Assembly (NCBI GenBank): GCA_034440495.1 | Contig: JAWXCE010000055.1 | Coordinates: 1-31,114 of the forward strand | Length of the DNA: 31,114 nucleotides | DNA from: JAWXCE01 sp034440495 | GTDB lineage: Bacteria > Pseudomonadota > Alphaproteobacteria > Rhizobiales > Rhodomicrobiaceae | Direction of reading: 5' to 3' | In this document: positions 22,244-30,910 of the stretch, piece after piece | How positions within the stretch are numbered: the stretch's first letter is position 1 | How the letters are laid out: every line of letters starts with the position of its first letter | Notes under the pieces: model-generated | Seen by the model: the letters and a program-made list of their open reading frames with translations, nothing else | Databases searched by the model: none | What the model was told of the DNA's origin: nothing | Translations under genes and position numbers: made by a program

Positions 22244-24199
22244 ATGCCGATCAGGTTATGCACTGCACTCTTTATCATTTGTATGTTTCAAGCGTTTCCC
22301 GTCCGCGCGGTGTCCCCTGCACATCCATTAGACCCGCTAACATGGGATGAGCACTGGGCAGTCCTCAAGGTTCTGGCTGACGCTGGAAAAATTACTGCGG
22401 ACACCCGTTTTGCGCGGCTTGCCTTGAAAACGCCCGACAAGCTTCTGGTCTGGGAAGGCAAATCGTCCGCAGATACAGGCCGCGCCGCCGAGGTCGTCAT
22501 CAAGGAGGGGAGCAAGACATTCGAGGCGAGCATAGACCTCACGGCCAGTCGCGTCGTTTCGTGGACGGAAATTCCGGGCGTTCAGGCGCCGTGGCTTAGT
22601 GAAGAGTACAATAACGAGGTGTTATTCGACGTTCAGGCCAGCGAGGAGTTTCAGAACGCCCTCAAAAAACGCGGCGTAAAATTCCCTGAATTCGTTCAAT
22701 GCAACGTCAACCCGCGCGGCGGCTTGGCCGAGCCGGAATACGCAGGCCGGCGCATCGGCATTATCGCCTGTCAGGAGCAGGGGCAAGGGCGCAATTTAAC
22801 CCCTCGCGAGATCGACGGCCTCAACATCATAGTCGACGTGAACACGCGCGAAATTCTGGAAATCATCGATGAGGGCGGCTCGGCGGCACCCGTCCAACCC
22901 GCCGAGTACGATCTCAAATCGCAGACCGGCCTAAGGCGCTTTCCCGCGCCAATTGCGATCCACCAGCCATCGGGCGCGGGCTTCAAGCTGGAGCAAGGTG
23001 TTGTCGAGTGGGATCGCTGGCGTTTTCATGTGCGACCGGATCAGCGCACGGGCCTCGTGCTATCGACGGTGACGTGGAACGACGGCGGCAAGCCCCGGCC
23101 CATTCTCTATGAGGGCCATTTATCCGAGATTTTTGTGCCCTATATGGATCCGGGTAAAACCTGGGCCTCGCGTGTCCATCTGGACGTTGGCGAGAACTCC
23201 GCTGGAGGTTTGGCCGGCACATTAGAGACCGGCGTGCACTGTCCCGCAAATGCGACTTACATCGACGCGATTGTGGTTGAAGACGATGGGCGGCCGAAGG
23301 ACAAGCCCCGCGTCGCGTGCATTTTTGAGAAGTTTGCAGGTGATGTTACATGGGCGCACGCGAATGAGGGGCGGCAGAAGCGCTCCCTCGTTGTGCGCAT
23401 GAGCGCGTTGGCAGGAAACTACGATTACCTGATCGACTGGGTGTTTCAGACGGATGGCGAAATTCGGGTCAATGTCGGCGCAACCGGTATCGTCGGAGTG
23501 AAAACCTCGCCGCAGAAAAACGCGGCCAGCGTCGAGGGCGGCAAGCCGCAGCCCGAGCTTTACGGACGTTTCGTCGCCGATCACCTCATTGGCGTCAATC
23601 ACAGCCACTATTTCAACTTCCGCTTCGATTTCGATGTGGATGGCCCGGCGAACAGCTTCAGCCTAGACCGTATGAGGCAGACCGCTATTCCCAAGAGCAG
23701 CCCGAGGCGAAGCGTCTGGGTCAGTGAGGCGCAAATCGCGGCGCGTGAGGCAGATGTGACGGCGCATCAGGGGCATGGTGGACACGCCATGTGGCGCTTT
23801 CTCAGTTCGGCGAAACAAAACGCGCAAGGCTATGCGACGAGCTACCAGATTATGGGAGTTCATAGCACGCAGAGCATGATGGATAAGGACGACGTCGCGC
23901 TTCAGCGCGCGGGCTTCATCAACCATGACTTATGGGTGACGCCGCGCGATCCGGACGAGCTTTATGCGGCTGGCAAGTATACGACACAGAGCGGGCCGGG
24001 GCAGGGGCTTCAAAAGTGGACGGCGAAAAATCGGGACATCAAAGGCCGGGATATTGTCGCGTGGTACACCATCGGCATGCACCATGTCGTGCGTGCGGAG
24101 GATTGGCCCGTCATGCCGACGCTCACTCACGGCGTATCGCTGCGCCCGTTCGACTTTTTTGACCGCAACCCCGCACTTGACACCAGCCCAGAGCCTTAA
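22244..24199 (+). CDS. secreted copper/topaquinone primary-amine oxidase
   Basis: This enzyme oxidises primary amines to aldehydes, releasing ammonia and hydrogen peroxide. The 651-aa product has a signal peptide (about 1-22), small N2/N3-type domains, then the catalytic domain. Visible residues are Tyr393 in GNYDY, the precursor of topaquinone; Asp314, 14 residues after Tyr300, the expected catalytic base; Cys333 and Cys359, spaced 26 apart as in the conserved disulfide; His453 and His455 (NHSHYFNFRFDFDVDG); and the third copper ligand among His613/His614 in GMHHVVRAEDWPVMP. The ending FDFFDRNPALD is typical. All key residues are present, so it should be active in the periplasm. Phenethylamine or tyramine are likely substrates, by family only. 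No aldehyde dehydrogenase is adjacent. Confidence 0.96.
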   Translation: MPIRLCTALFIICMFQAFPVRAVSPAHPLDPLTWDEHWAVLKVLADAGKITADTRFARLALKTPDKLLVWEGKSSADTGRAAEVVIKEGSKTFEASIDLTASRVVSWTEIPGVQAPWLSEEYNNEVLFDVQASEEFQNALKKRGVKFPEFVQCNVNPRGGLAEPEYAGRRIGIIACQEQGQGRNLTPREIDGLNIIVDVNTREILEIIDEGGSAAPVQPAEYDLKSQTGLRRFPAPIAIHQPSGAGFKLEQGVVEWDRWRFHVRPDQRTGLVLSTVTWNDGGKPRPILYEGHLSEIFVPYMDPGKTWASRVHLDVGENSAGGLAGTLETGVHCPANATYIDAIVVEDDGRPKDKPRVACIFEKFAGDVTWAHANEGRQKRSLVVRMSALAGNYDYLIDWVFQTDGEIRVNVGATGIVGVKTSPQKNAASVEGGKPQPELYGRFVADHLIGVNHSHYFNFRFDFDVDGPANSFSLDRMRQTAIPKSSPRRSVWVSEAQIAAREADVTAHQGHGGHAMWRFLSSAKQNAQGYATSYQIMGVHSTQSMMDKDDVALQRAGFINHDLWVTPRDPDELYAAGKYTTQSGPGQGLQKWTAKNRDIKGRDIVAWYTIGMHHVVRAEDWPVMPTLTHGVSLRPFDFFDRNPALDTSPEP

Positions 24200-24292
24200 G
24201 AAGCAAGCAAATCCAGGCTTCCTGCCTTTAACGGCATGGATAGCCACGGCGGCAAAACCCCATTGCGATGACGATGCGCGTCCCGTTGTTAC

Positions 24293-24343
24293 ACGGGGTT
24301 GTAGTGGAACTCCGAACCGCAAGGTGAGTTTGGATTACCCCGT
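24293..24343. repeat. nested inverted repeat between convergent amine oxidase and esterase genes
   Basis: ACGGGGT (24293-24299) pairs with ACCCCGT (24337-24343), and AACTC (24308-24312) with GAGTT (24326-24330) inside it. The structure lies between two converging genes and could act as a weak two-way terminator, though no T-run adjoins it. Confidence 0.4.
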
Positions 24344-24361
24344 AAGAGCGTGATCCTTGCG

Positions 24362-25902
24362 TTAGTTCCGGCTCAGAAGCGTTTTGGCGACTTTTGACAA
24401 GCCGATCATAAAGTTCAGCCTTGGCTTCATAAAGTTTTCTTCCAGCCGGATCGTTTCGCCAAATATCATCGTCTGGTCAAAACGCCCGCGATCGTTAGGC
24501 CATGCCAGGCCACCATCCGCAGAAGGCGCGCTGGTGCGGGCGAAATTAAACCAATAGTCGCTGATGGTTTGCGAAAATCTGCGGTCTGCGTCGGTAAAAA
24601 TCGCACTTGTGCCTGATAAACATCGCCCGTGTTCATTACACAGAGAATTTCGCCGCCATGCGACACACCGCTGGGGAATTTGGGGCGAAGCTTCACGGCT
24701 GTGTAATCGAAATAATATCGCCATGTTGGGGCCAGCTTGGAATGGCGGTCGGCGATCCAACGCACCGGCATGGTAAAGACCAGATCGCGCGTCACCTGCC
24801 GCGCCCGTTCGTCCTCGTCTCTCACGTTCCGGTACAGCGATTTCACCAATAGATTTGCCCCACCTATCTTCTTGAGCAACTCAGCGGGTTTGACCCCGAA
24901 AGCCAAAGCCACGCTGGAATCGTCGCTGGTGTTGCCGAGGATGAGCGGCAGCGGCGCCTCCTCGCCATCCGCGAAGACAGCCTCAATAGGGCGCGGCAGA
25001 GCAATGTCTCCGCTAATCGGCACAGGCGATGTAGATAATCCTTTGCCCTTAAGCGCTCCGAATTTCTGCGCCGGAACCGCGCGCAACGCCTCCATCGTGG
25101 CGCGTTTGCCCGTTAGCCCGAGCGCGTCCGATATCCGCATACCCATCTGCACGGCTTTCGGCCGCGCCATTTCAGGTATTAGATATGAGCTTTGAACGAT
25201 GCCCTTATGAAATAGCCCGCGCGCGAGCGGCGAGGCAAATAGCGTGAGCACGCTCTTGCCTCCCGCCGACTCGCCGAAAATGGTGACATTGTCCGGATCG
25301 CCGCCAAATTGCGCGATGTTCTCCTTCACCCATTTCAGCGCGGAGATCTGGTCGAGCAGGCCAAAATTCGCGGGGCCTCCGGGCCGCTCCTTTTCCAGCG
25401 CCGGATGCGCGAAAAAACCGAGCTGCCCGAGGCGGTAGTTGAACGACACCACAACCGCGCCCTTGCTGGCGAGCGGCCCGCCATCGGTGATGTCCAAGCC
25501 GCTTGTGCCGATGACAAACGCGCCGCCGTAAATCCACACCATCACCGGAAGCTTGGTGCCGGGTTGCGGCTTCGGCGTCCAGACATTGAGGTAAAGGCAA
25601 TCCTCGCTGAGCGGGCCGGGGTCGCCGAGGCTAACGTCGCTAGGGGCGTAAGGCGCTTGAATGCACGCATTGCCGTATTTGTCCGCCCTGCGCACGCCTT
25701 GCCATTCGGCAGGCGCTTCAGGCTCCCGCCAGCGCAAACGCCCAACCGGCGGCGCGGCGAAGGGAATGCCTTTAAACGCGGTGACGCCTCGTTTTTCACT
25801 TCCCTCAACGCTTCCGGATACTGTTCTGACCGGCGCAGCGGATGCGGAGTTCGCAGAAATGCAAAAAATCAAGGATAGGAAATAAACCCAACGCACTATC
25901 AT
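24362..25902 (-). pseudogene. secreted type B carboxylesterase, interrupted by a one-base frameshift
   Basis: The product is an alpha/beta-hydrolase of about 513 aa if the frame is restored. It has a signal peptide (about 1-22); Cys80 and Cys102 as the conserved disulfide (SEDCLYLNVW); the oxyanion loop VWIYGGAF; the nucleophile Ser212 in FGESAGGKS; and His415 in GVSHGGEI. The usual acidic residue region reads GNTSDDSS. After about residue 434 the first frame runs into non-family sequence and stops at 24466. The family-like tail continues one frame over (IFTDADRRFSQTISDYWFNF) and stops at 24362. One missing base in the run of five A at 24596-24600 (plus strand) would explain it; sequencing error is possible. 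The ATG at 25902 has GGAG eight bases upstream. It follows the LpxL-like gene by 56 bases. Confidence 0.85.
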
Positions 25903-25958
25903 CGTCAACTCCGCCTCACGATTACTGCTTTGAAGAGAATAGCTGTTCTGAGACGCTA

Positions 25959-26858
25959 TCAACTCCACCTGCGATTCGACCACATCCATTGCTCGGGGTG
26001 CTCACGGATCCACACCTCGAACTGGGCTTGCATGGCGGCAGTGACGGCGCGGATGTCGGCGTCCGGGTCTTCCGTCCACGGCACCTGCAGCTCCTGCATG
26101 GCGATACGGAAATGCGAGCCTTTGCCGACGCGGATGCAGCGCCCGATCCACAACCGCGCGCCGAGACGCCGCGCCAGCATCGCCGGAATAGAGGTGGTTT
26201 TCGACATTTTGCCGAAAAACGGCGCTTCGACCCCTTTTTTGTCCTGCAGATCGGCCAGAAAGCCCAGCCGCCCGCCCTGGCGCACATAAGCGCCAATCAT
26301 GCGCGCGGTGTCGTGCCCGGCCATCACGCCCGACACCTTTCCGCGCGCGAACAGTCCGCCGGGATAAAGCTCGGTGCGTTTCGAGCGGAGATAAAGATCG
26401 ACATACGGGTTTTCGACCAGCCGGTAGACGGCGGCGGGCTTGGCGCCCATCAAAGTGAGCGGCCACATCGCCAGCTCCCAGTTGCCCATGTGCATGGACG
26501 CGCAAATGGCCGAACCCATTTTGCCTTTATAGGTCTCCACCAGCTTCGGGCTTTCAAAGACAATGCGCTCCGGCTGTTTCAAAATCCGGTCGAGCAGCAT
26601 CGTCTCCGCCATGACGCGCCCGAGATTGCCCCACATGGCGAGCGCGATCGCCTCGCGCTGTGCGGGCGTTTTTTCCGGATAGGCAATGGCGAGATTGGCG
26701 AGCGCCCGGTCATGACGCCGTCCGCGCGAGGCGATTGTGCGCCACATCCACGCTGAAAAGCCAGTCGCGGTGTCGAGTGGCATTAGCCGCACCAGCGCGA
26801 TGATCGCGCGCAGCAATCCGTATTCGAATATATAGCGGATATTGAGAAGCGGTGACAT
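25959..26858 (-). CDS. lipid A biosynthesis acyltransferase, LpxL/HtrB family
   Basis: The product is 299 aa with a hydrophobic N-terminal anchor (GLLRAIIALVRLMPLDTATG). The acyltransferase motif HMGNWE (HxxxxE) and the later region RQGGRLGFLADLQDKKGVEA and FFGKMSKTTSIPAML match inner-membrane late acyltransferases, which add secondary acyl chains to Kdo-lipid A. It ends with WIREHPEQWMWSNRRW, typical of the family. The ATG at 26858 gives the usual length, although its ribosome binding site is weak; a GTG at 26948 and an ATG 39 bases after it are alternatives. It sits 105 bases after the UbiH-like gene on the same strand. Which acyl position it modifies is not evident. Confidence 0.9.
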   Translation of the reverse strand: MSPLLNIRYIFEYGLLRAIIALVRLMPLDTATGFSAWMWRTIASRGRRHDRALANLAIAYPEKTPAQREAIALAMWGNLGRVMAETMLLDRILKQPERIVFESPKLVETYKGKMGSAICASMHMGNWELAMWPLTLMGAKPAAVYRLVENPYVDLYLRSKRTELYPGGLFARGKVSGVMAGHDTARMIGAYVRQGGRLGFLADLQDKKGVEAPFFGKMSKTTSIPAMLARRLGARLWIGRCIRVGKGSHFRIAMQELQVPWTEDPDADIRAVTAAMQAQFEVWIREHPEQWMWSNRRWS

Positions 26859-26963
26859 GGGGCGCGGGTTTGGGGACTTAGAGGACTGCAAGAACTGCGG
26901 CGCAAGCATTAACCGCCATTGCGCAACGCGGCAAGATTTTATGCTCACGGATGGAAGTCAGCG

Positions 26964-28160
26964 TCAAACGCCGCCCATGCCGCGCCGCATCATGACCTGG
27001 CGCAGACGAGGTGAGGCGGAAAGGGCTGATAACCCTATTGCGCGTCCGGCGTCGAAGGGCAGGAAGCCAGCAATAAGAGTGCGATTGAGGAGATCGGCGG
27101 CAAGTGTGCGGCTGAGAACGTCGCCCCGGCGTTTTGCGTTATAGGCGGCAAGCGTTTGCGCTCCGCCGATGTCGTGGTCTGCAGCGAATGCCTCGCCCAC
27201 GCATTCGGCGAGAATGGCGGCGTCGCGAAATCCGAGGTTCAAGCCTTGTGCGCCAATGGGCGGCACGACATGCGCGGCCTCGCCCGCAAGCGCGATGCGA
27301 TTTTTTGCATAGGATGAGACGGCAAGGCCAATGAGCGGGAACGCGGCGCGCGGTTTAACCGAGACGACCGCACCGGTGAAGCTTCCCAGCTCTTTCTGAA
27401 CGGCGGCGGCGAAGTCTGGCTCGGAAAGGGACATGAGCCGTGCAGCTTCGTCCGGCCGCTCGACCCAGACTAGGCTCGACCAGCGGCCCGGTAGAGGCAC
27501 TGTCGTCATTGGCCCGCCCGCCCGGTGCAATTCTACGCAGGCGCCGTTATGTGCGGCGGTATGCTCGAAGCTGCACGCAATGGCGGTGTGCCCGTAGTTC
27601 CAGCGCCGCGCCGCAATGCCCGCCGCCGCGCGGCAAAGAGAATTTCGCCCGTCCGCTCCTACAACGAGCGCCGTGTGAATGTCTTGACCGTTTTGCAATC
27701 TTAGCGCCACGCCGCTCGCAACAGGATGAACGTCAGTGACAGCCACGTCAATAAAGCCGCCGTCGTAATCTGAAAGTTTTTGCATGAGAGCCGCGACGAG
27801 CGTCTGGTTCGGCACATTGTAACCGAACGCTTCCAATCCGGCCTCGGAGGCGTGAAACGTGATGTCGGGCGCGCGCAGCAGCCTGCCTGTCTGGTCAATG
27901 AGGGTGAGGCTTTTGAGCGGCGCGGCATGCGCCTCACACTGCCCCCAAACGCCAAGCTCTCGCAACAACAACACTGACGGGCCAATCAGAGCGGTCGTGC
28001 GTGTATCCCCGCGCGTGGATGATTGCAGTGAGCTCGGCCCAGCAATTGCCACCGTCATGCCGCATTTCAGAAGCGCGAGACCGCAGGCGAGACCTGCAGG
28101 CCCGGCGCCGGCAACGACGGCGTTAAGACTGACCCGGCTATTTTTTGAATTCAGTTGCAT
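26964..28160 (-). CDS. FAD-dependent monooxygenase, UbiH/UbiF/Coq6 family
   Basis: The product is a 398-residue flavoprotein. It has the N-terminal dinucleotide motif VVAGAGPAGLACGLALL, the internal VVGADGRNSLCR, and the family signature RIALAGEAAHVVPPIGAQGLNLGFRDA (in two parts, GEAAHVVPPIGAQG then LNLGFRDAAIL). Such enzymes hydroxylate the aromatic ring during ubiquinone synthesis; several alphaproteobacterial members (UbiL, UbiM) differ in which carbon they act on, so no symbol is given. The ATG at 28160 is preferred over an upstream in-frame start because MQLNSKNSRVSLNAVVAGAG puts the FAD motif at the normal distance. It faces the metallo-hydrolase gene across 81 bases. Confidence 0.9.
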   Translation of the reverse strand: MQLNSKNSRVSLNAVVAGAGPAGLACGLALLKCGMTVAIAGPSSLQSSTRGDTRTTALIGPSVLLLRELGVWGQCEAHAAPLKSLTLIDQTGRLLRAPDITFHASEAGLEAFGYNVPNQTLVAALMQKLSDYDGGFIDVAVTDVHPVASGVALRLQNGQDIHTALVVGADGRNSLCRAAAGIAARRWNYGHTAIACSFEHTAAHNGACVELHRAGGPMTTVPLPGRWSSLVWVERPDEAARLMSLSEPDFAAAVQKELGSFTGAVVSVKPRAAFPLIGLAVSSYAKNRIALAGEAAHVVPPIGAQGLNLGFRDAAILAECVGEAFAADHDIGGAQTLAAYNAKRRGDVLSRTLAADLLNRTLIAGFLPFDAGRAIGLSALSASPRLRQVMMRRGMGGV

Positions 28161-28241
28161 GCGTGAACTAAAATCGTCCCAATGGTGAAAACCCGCCCTC
28201 AGCCGCAAACCGGCCTGTAAACCTAAAGGAGCCGACACAGC

Positions 28242-29105
28242 ATGTCGAAGGCCAAAAAGCCGGAGGTTGCCTCATATTTCCATCATGATACGAACTCTGT
28301 CAGCCATATGGTTTTCGACCGCTCATCGCGCGCCGCCGCAATCATCGATCCGGTGCTAGATTTTGACGCCCACTCCGGCAAGATATCAACGCACAGTGTG
28401 GATCGCATGGTGACGCTCTCCAAGGCGGAAGGTTTGAACCTGAAATGGATTTTAGAGACCCACATTCACACGGATCGCCTTACAGCCGCTCCTTACGTCA
28501 AGATGCGGCTTGGAGGCCAAATCGCCGCAGGCGTCGGCGTTGTGGACATGCAGCGGATGTGGAACACGACGTTTAACTTCACGGGCGACGCGCAGGCTGG
28601 GCCGGACGTGTTCGACCATCTTTTCGAAGATGGTGAGGTTTTCGCCATAGGCGCGCTGGAGGGCGTCGTCATGGCGACACCCGGGCACACAAGCGCCGAT
28701 GTCACCTATGTGATAGGCGATGCGGCGTTCATCGGCGACACTCTGTTTATGCCGGATTACGGCACAGCCCGCGCGGATTTCCCCGGCGGCGGCGCGCGTG
28801 AGCTTTACCGCTCCATCCAGACATTGCTCGCTTTGCCGGACGAGACCCGGCTTTTCCTTTGCCACGATTATCTCGCTAAAGGCCGCGCTCAACACCGATG
28901 GGAAACAACAGTACATGACCAGCGTCGCAACGTGATGATTGTCGAGAAAAATGAGGAAGATTTTATAGCATTACGAGTGGAGCGCGACAAAACCCTGGGT
29001 TTTCCCGCATTGTTTTACCCGTCGCTGCAAATTAACCTGCGCGCTGGGCTCGCTCCAGCCCCCGAAGACAACGGTGTTTGCTATTTAAAACTACCATTAA
29101 GTTGA
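28242..29105 (+). CDS. Blh/ETHE1-like metallo-beta-lactamase-fold hydrolase with altered HxHxDH motif
   Basis: The 287-aa product resembles the Blh persulfide dioxygenases of the BigR regulon: ILETHIHTDRLTAAPYVK, MATPGHTSADVTYVIGD, IGDTLFMPDYGTARADFPGG and LALPDETRLFLCHDYLA. In the canonical THxHADH motif the final His is replaced by Arg79 (CGC at 28476-28478). His74, His76 and Asp78 remain, as do His149, Asp166 and His208. ETHE1-type enzymes hold one iron with two His and one Asp, so activity may survive, but a second metal site would not. The expected role is oxidation of glutathione persulfide to sulfite. No bigR-like regulator or rhodanese is adjacent. The ATG at 28242 has AAGGAG upstream. 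Confidence 0.88.
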   Translation: MSKAKKPEVASYFHHDTNSVSHMVFDRSSRAAAIIDPVLDFDAHSGKISTHSVDRMVTLSKAEGLNLKWILETHIHTDRLTAAPYVKMRLGGQIAAGVGVVDMQRMWNTTFNFTGDAQAGPDVFDHLFEDGEVFAIGALEGVVMATPGHTSADVTYVIGDAAFIGDTLFMPDYGTARADFPGGGARELYRSIQTLLALPDETRLFLCHDYLAKGRAQHRWETTVHDQRRNVMIVEKNEEDFIALRVERDKTLGFPALFYPSLQINLRAGLAPAPEDNGVCYLKLPLS

Positions 29106-29515
29106 GTCTGCCTTTTTGTTTCGTCTACGGCACAAGCATTTTTGTGCGGTTTTATCCCTCGGTTGCGCTTTGAATCGCGTCACAAACTTCATAAAACCGG
29201 ACAAGACCGCACTCTTCGTTGCAATGCAGTCACAGATGGAGGGAGATTGAGCAATAAAGGCGTAGTTTGAGTTTACGCCTTAAACGCCATGGGATATCAA
29301 GATCAGGCAAGTCTGGTGAGCCGGGATGGGGTGTTCCGCGTTTAGGCTCTTTGGCTCTTGTAGCTAAGTAGTAGCTCAATGCGGAAGCTAGGGCTTGCTG
29401 GCTCTCAGAAAAAGCGGGGTGCGCCTCGCTCTTGTAAATGACTTTAGCAATTCTTGCACTTGCTATGTCCGGGTTGTCCGGGCGGCTTTGGAGATTAATT
29501 ATGATTGGGGGACTT
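29106..29515. other. 410-base upstream region of the porin gene
   Basis: No gene is recognised. It holds a perfect 8-base hairpin at 29257-29281 and repeats of GGCTCTT and TAGCT around 29345-29395. A minus-strand frame crosses it but continues antisense to the porin start and is rejected. No convincing -35/-10 pair is seen. A GGGGGA lies five bases before the porin ATG. Confidence 0.45.
29257..29281. repeat. 8-base hairpin upstream of the porin
   Basis: AAGGCGTA (29257-29264) and TACGCCTT (29274-29281) are perfectly complementary with a 9-base loop. It begins 152 bases after the metallo-hydrolase stop. It could end that transcript, though only an AAAC tract follows, or be part of a long porin leader. 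Confidence 0.5.
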
Positions 29516-30748
29516 ATGAAAACGACGTCTCGTTTTGCATTAGCCGCCGCGGCCGGTTTGTTTGTAGGCGGTATCGCCTTCACACCTGCTAACGCAGCTG
29601 ACCTGGGCGGCGATTGCTGCGCCGACCTCGAAGAGCGTGTTGCCGAACTCGAAGCCACCACGGCTCGTAAAGGCAACCGTAAAGTATCGCTGGAAATTTC
29701 CGGCCAAGTAAACCGCGCCTTGCTGGCGTGGGATGACGGTCAAGACAGCGATGCTTACATCGTTGACACCGCTAACTCTTCAACGCGCGTTCGCTTTAAA
29801 GGCGAAGCAAAAATGAAACCAGGCTGGAAAGCTGGCTTCCTGATCGAAGTTGAATTCACAGACGCAGACAGCGACGCAGTCAACCAGATTGATGATGAAG
29901 GCGTTGGCCGCGGCGAATCGTTCCTGAACACACGCCACGCTAACTGGTTCATCGAAAGCGAAAAGCTTGGCCGTATTACTCTCGGTCAAACATCTGGCGC
30001 AACCGACGACCTTACGCTCATCAACCTTGGCGGCTCGATAGATGATCCTGCGTCAAACTATGCTGGTGGCTTCTTCGTCACCGATCGCTCTGGCCGTTCA
30101 AACAACCTAAACTGGGTTGAGCTTGCTGATGGTCTTGACTCCGCACGCGGCGACTTCGTTCGTTACGACAGCCCATCCATCTACGGCTTCATCCTCTCGA
30201 CAGCTTGGGGCGAAAACGACGTATACGACATCGCTCTGCGCTTCAAGAAAGAATGGAACTCGATCCGTATTGCTGCGGGCGTTGGTTTCTACTCCGAGCA
30301 GGAAGGTTCTGTTGACGCTTTCGTAGCTCGCGAAGAACTCAAAGGTTCGTTGTCGGTCATGCACGTTCCAACTGGCTTGTACGCAACGTTTGCTGCTGGC
30401 GAGATCGAGTACGATAACCGCGATGCTGACGAAGCTCAGTTCTATTACCTGCAACTCGGTATCGACAAGAAGTTCTTCTCCTACGGCGCAACAACCATTT
30501 ATGGTCTGTATGGCTACTACGAAGACTTCAGCAATGCTCGCACGTTTGACTTTGACGGTGTGAACCAAATTCTGGTTGGTTCAGAAGTCGATCGCTTCGG
30601 CTTCGGCGTTACACAGAAATTTGACTCTGCTGCTCTCGAACTCTACGGCGTGTTTAACTACTACGAAGCTGATCTCGAAGGTTCTATTTCGAACGTAGAA
30701 TCTGAAGAGTGGATGGGTGTAGCACTTGGCGCTCGCATCAAGTTCTAA
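29516..30748 (+). CDS. outer-membrane porin, Hyphomicrobiales type
   Basis: The product is 410 aa with a signal peptide ending at FTPANA, residue 27. The mature start ADLGGDCCADLEERVAELEA is a short coiled-coil-like segment, then RKVSLEISGQVNRALLAWDD opens the beta-barrel. The rest alternates polar and aromatic residues and ends in ARIKF, the terminal Phe needed for barrel insertion. This pattern matches Omp2/Porin_2-like general porins of Hyphomicrobiales. The two adjacent cysteines near the mature N-terminus are conserved in relatives. The barrel is acidic, so cation preference is possible. The ATG at 29516 is favoured by the signal peptide; an ATG 26 codons upstream is not. Its codon use (GCT, GGT, GTT rich) suggests high expression, and a strong terminator follows. 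Confidence 0.93.
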   Translation: MKTTSRFALAAAAGLFVGGIAFTPANAADLGGDCCADLEERVAELEATTARKGNRKVSLEISGQVNRALLAWDDGQDSDAYIVDTANSSTRVRFKGEAKMKPGWKAGFLIEVEFTDADSDAVNQIDDEGVGRGESFLNTRHANWFIESEKLGRITLGQTSGATDDLTLINLGGSIDDPASNYAGGFFVTDRSGRSNNLNWVELADGLDSARGDFVRYDSPSIYGFILSTAWGENDVYDIALRFKKEWNSIRIAAGVGFYSEQEGSVDAFVAREELKGSLSVMHVPTGLYATFAAGEIEYDNRDADEAQFYYLQLGIDKKFFSYGATTIYGLYGYYEDFSNARTFDFDGVNQILVGSEVDRFGFGVTQKFDSAALELYGVFNYYEADLEGSISNVESEEWMGVALGARIKF

Positions 30749-30770
30749 TCAGACCCTCAATATTGAATGA

Positions 30771-30798
30771 AAGGCCGCTTTCGAGCGGCCTTTTTTTT
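30771..30798 (+). terminator. intrinsic terminator of the porin gene
   Basis: Perfect 9-base arms AAGGCCGCT (30771-30779) and AGCGGCCTT (30784-30792) enclose a TTCG loop and run into eight T. It starts 22 bases after the porin stop. Confidence 0.95.
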
Positions 30799-30821
30799 GT
30801 GATCGGTTAGTTAGATTTGCA

Positions 30822-30853
30822 AAAGAAAAAAGCCGCCCGTAGAGGCGGCTTTT
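30822..30853 (-). terminator. intrinsic terminator for the minus-strand gene at the right edge
   Basis: AAAAGCCGCC (30828-30837) and GGCGGCTTTT (30844-30853) form a 10-base stem with a 6-base loop. Read on the minus strand, the stem is followed by a T-rich run, 58 bases after the partial gene's stop. It may also act in the plus direction. Confidence 0.85.
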
Positions 30854-30910
30854 ACAGTTGATACCGGACTTCAGTGCAGAACGTCCCCGAATAGGGTGCG
30901 CGCAACTTCC

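Noticed and set aside
25309..26756. Long plus-strand frames opposite the esterase and LpxL-like genes
   Set aside because: Both minus-strand genes show full family motifs; the plus frames are His/Arg-rich shadows.
29230..29676. Minus-strand 148-codon frame across the porin start
   Set aside because: It covers the porin signal peptide and ribosome binding site in antisense and has no recognisable domain, although its last part looks superficially protein-like.
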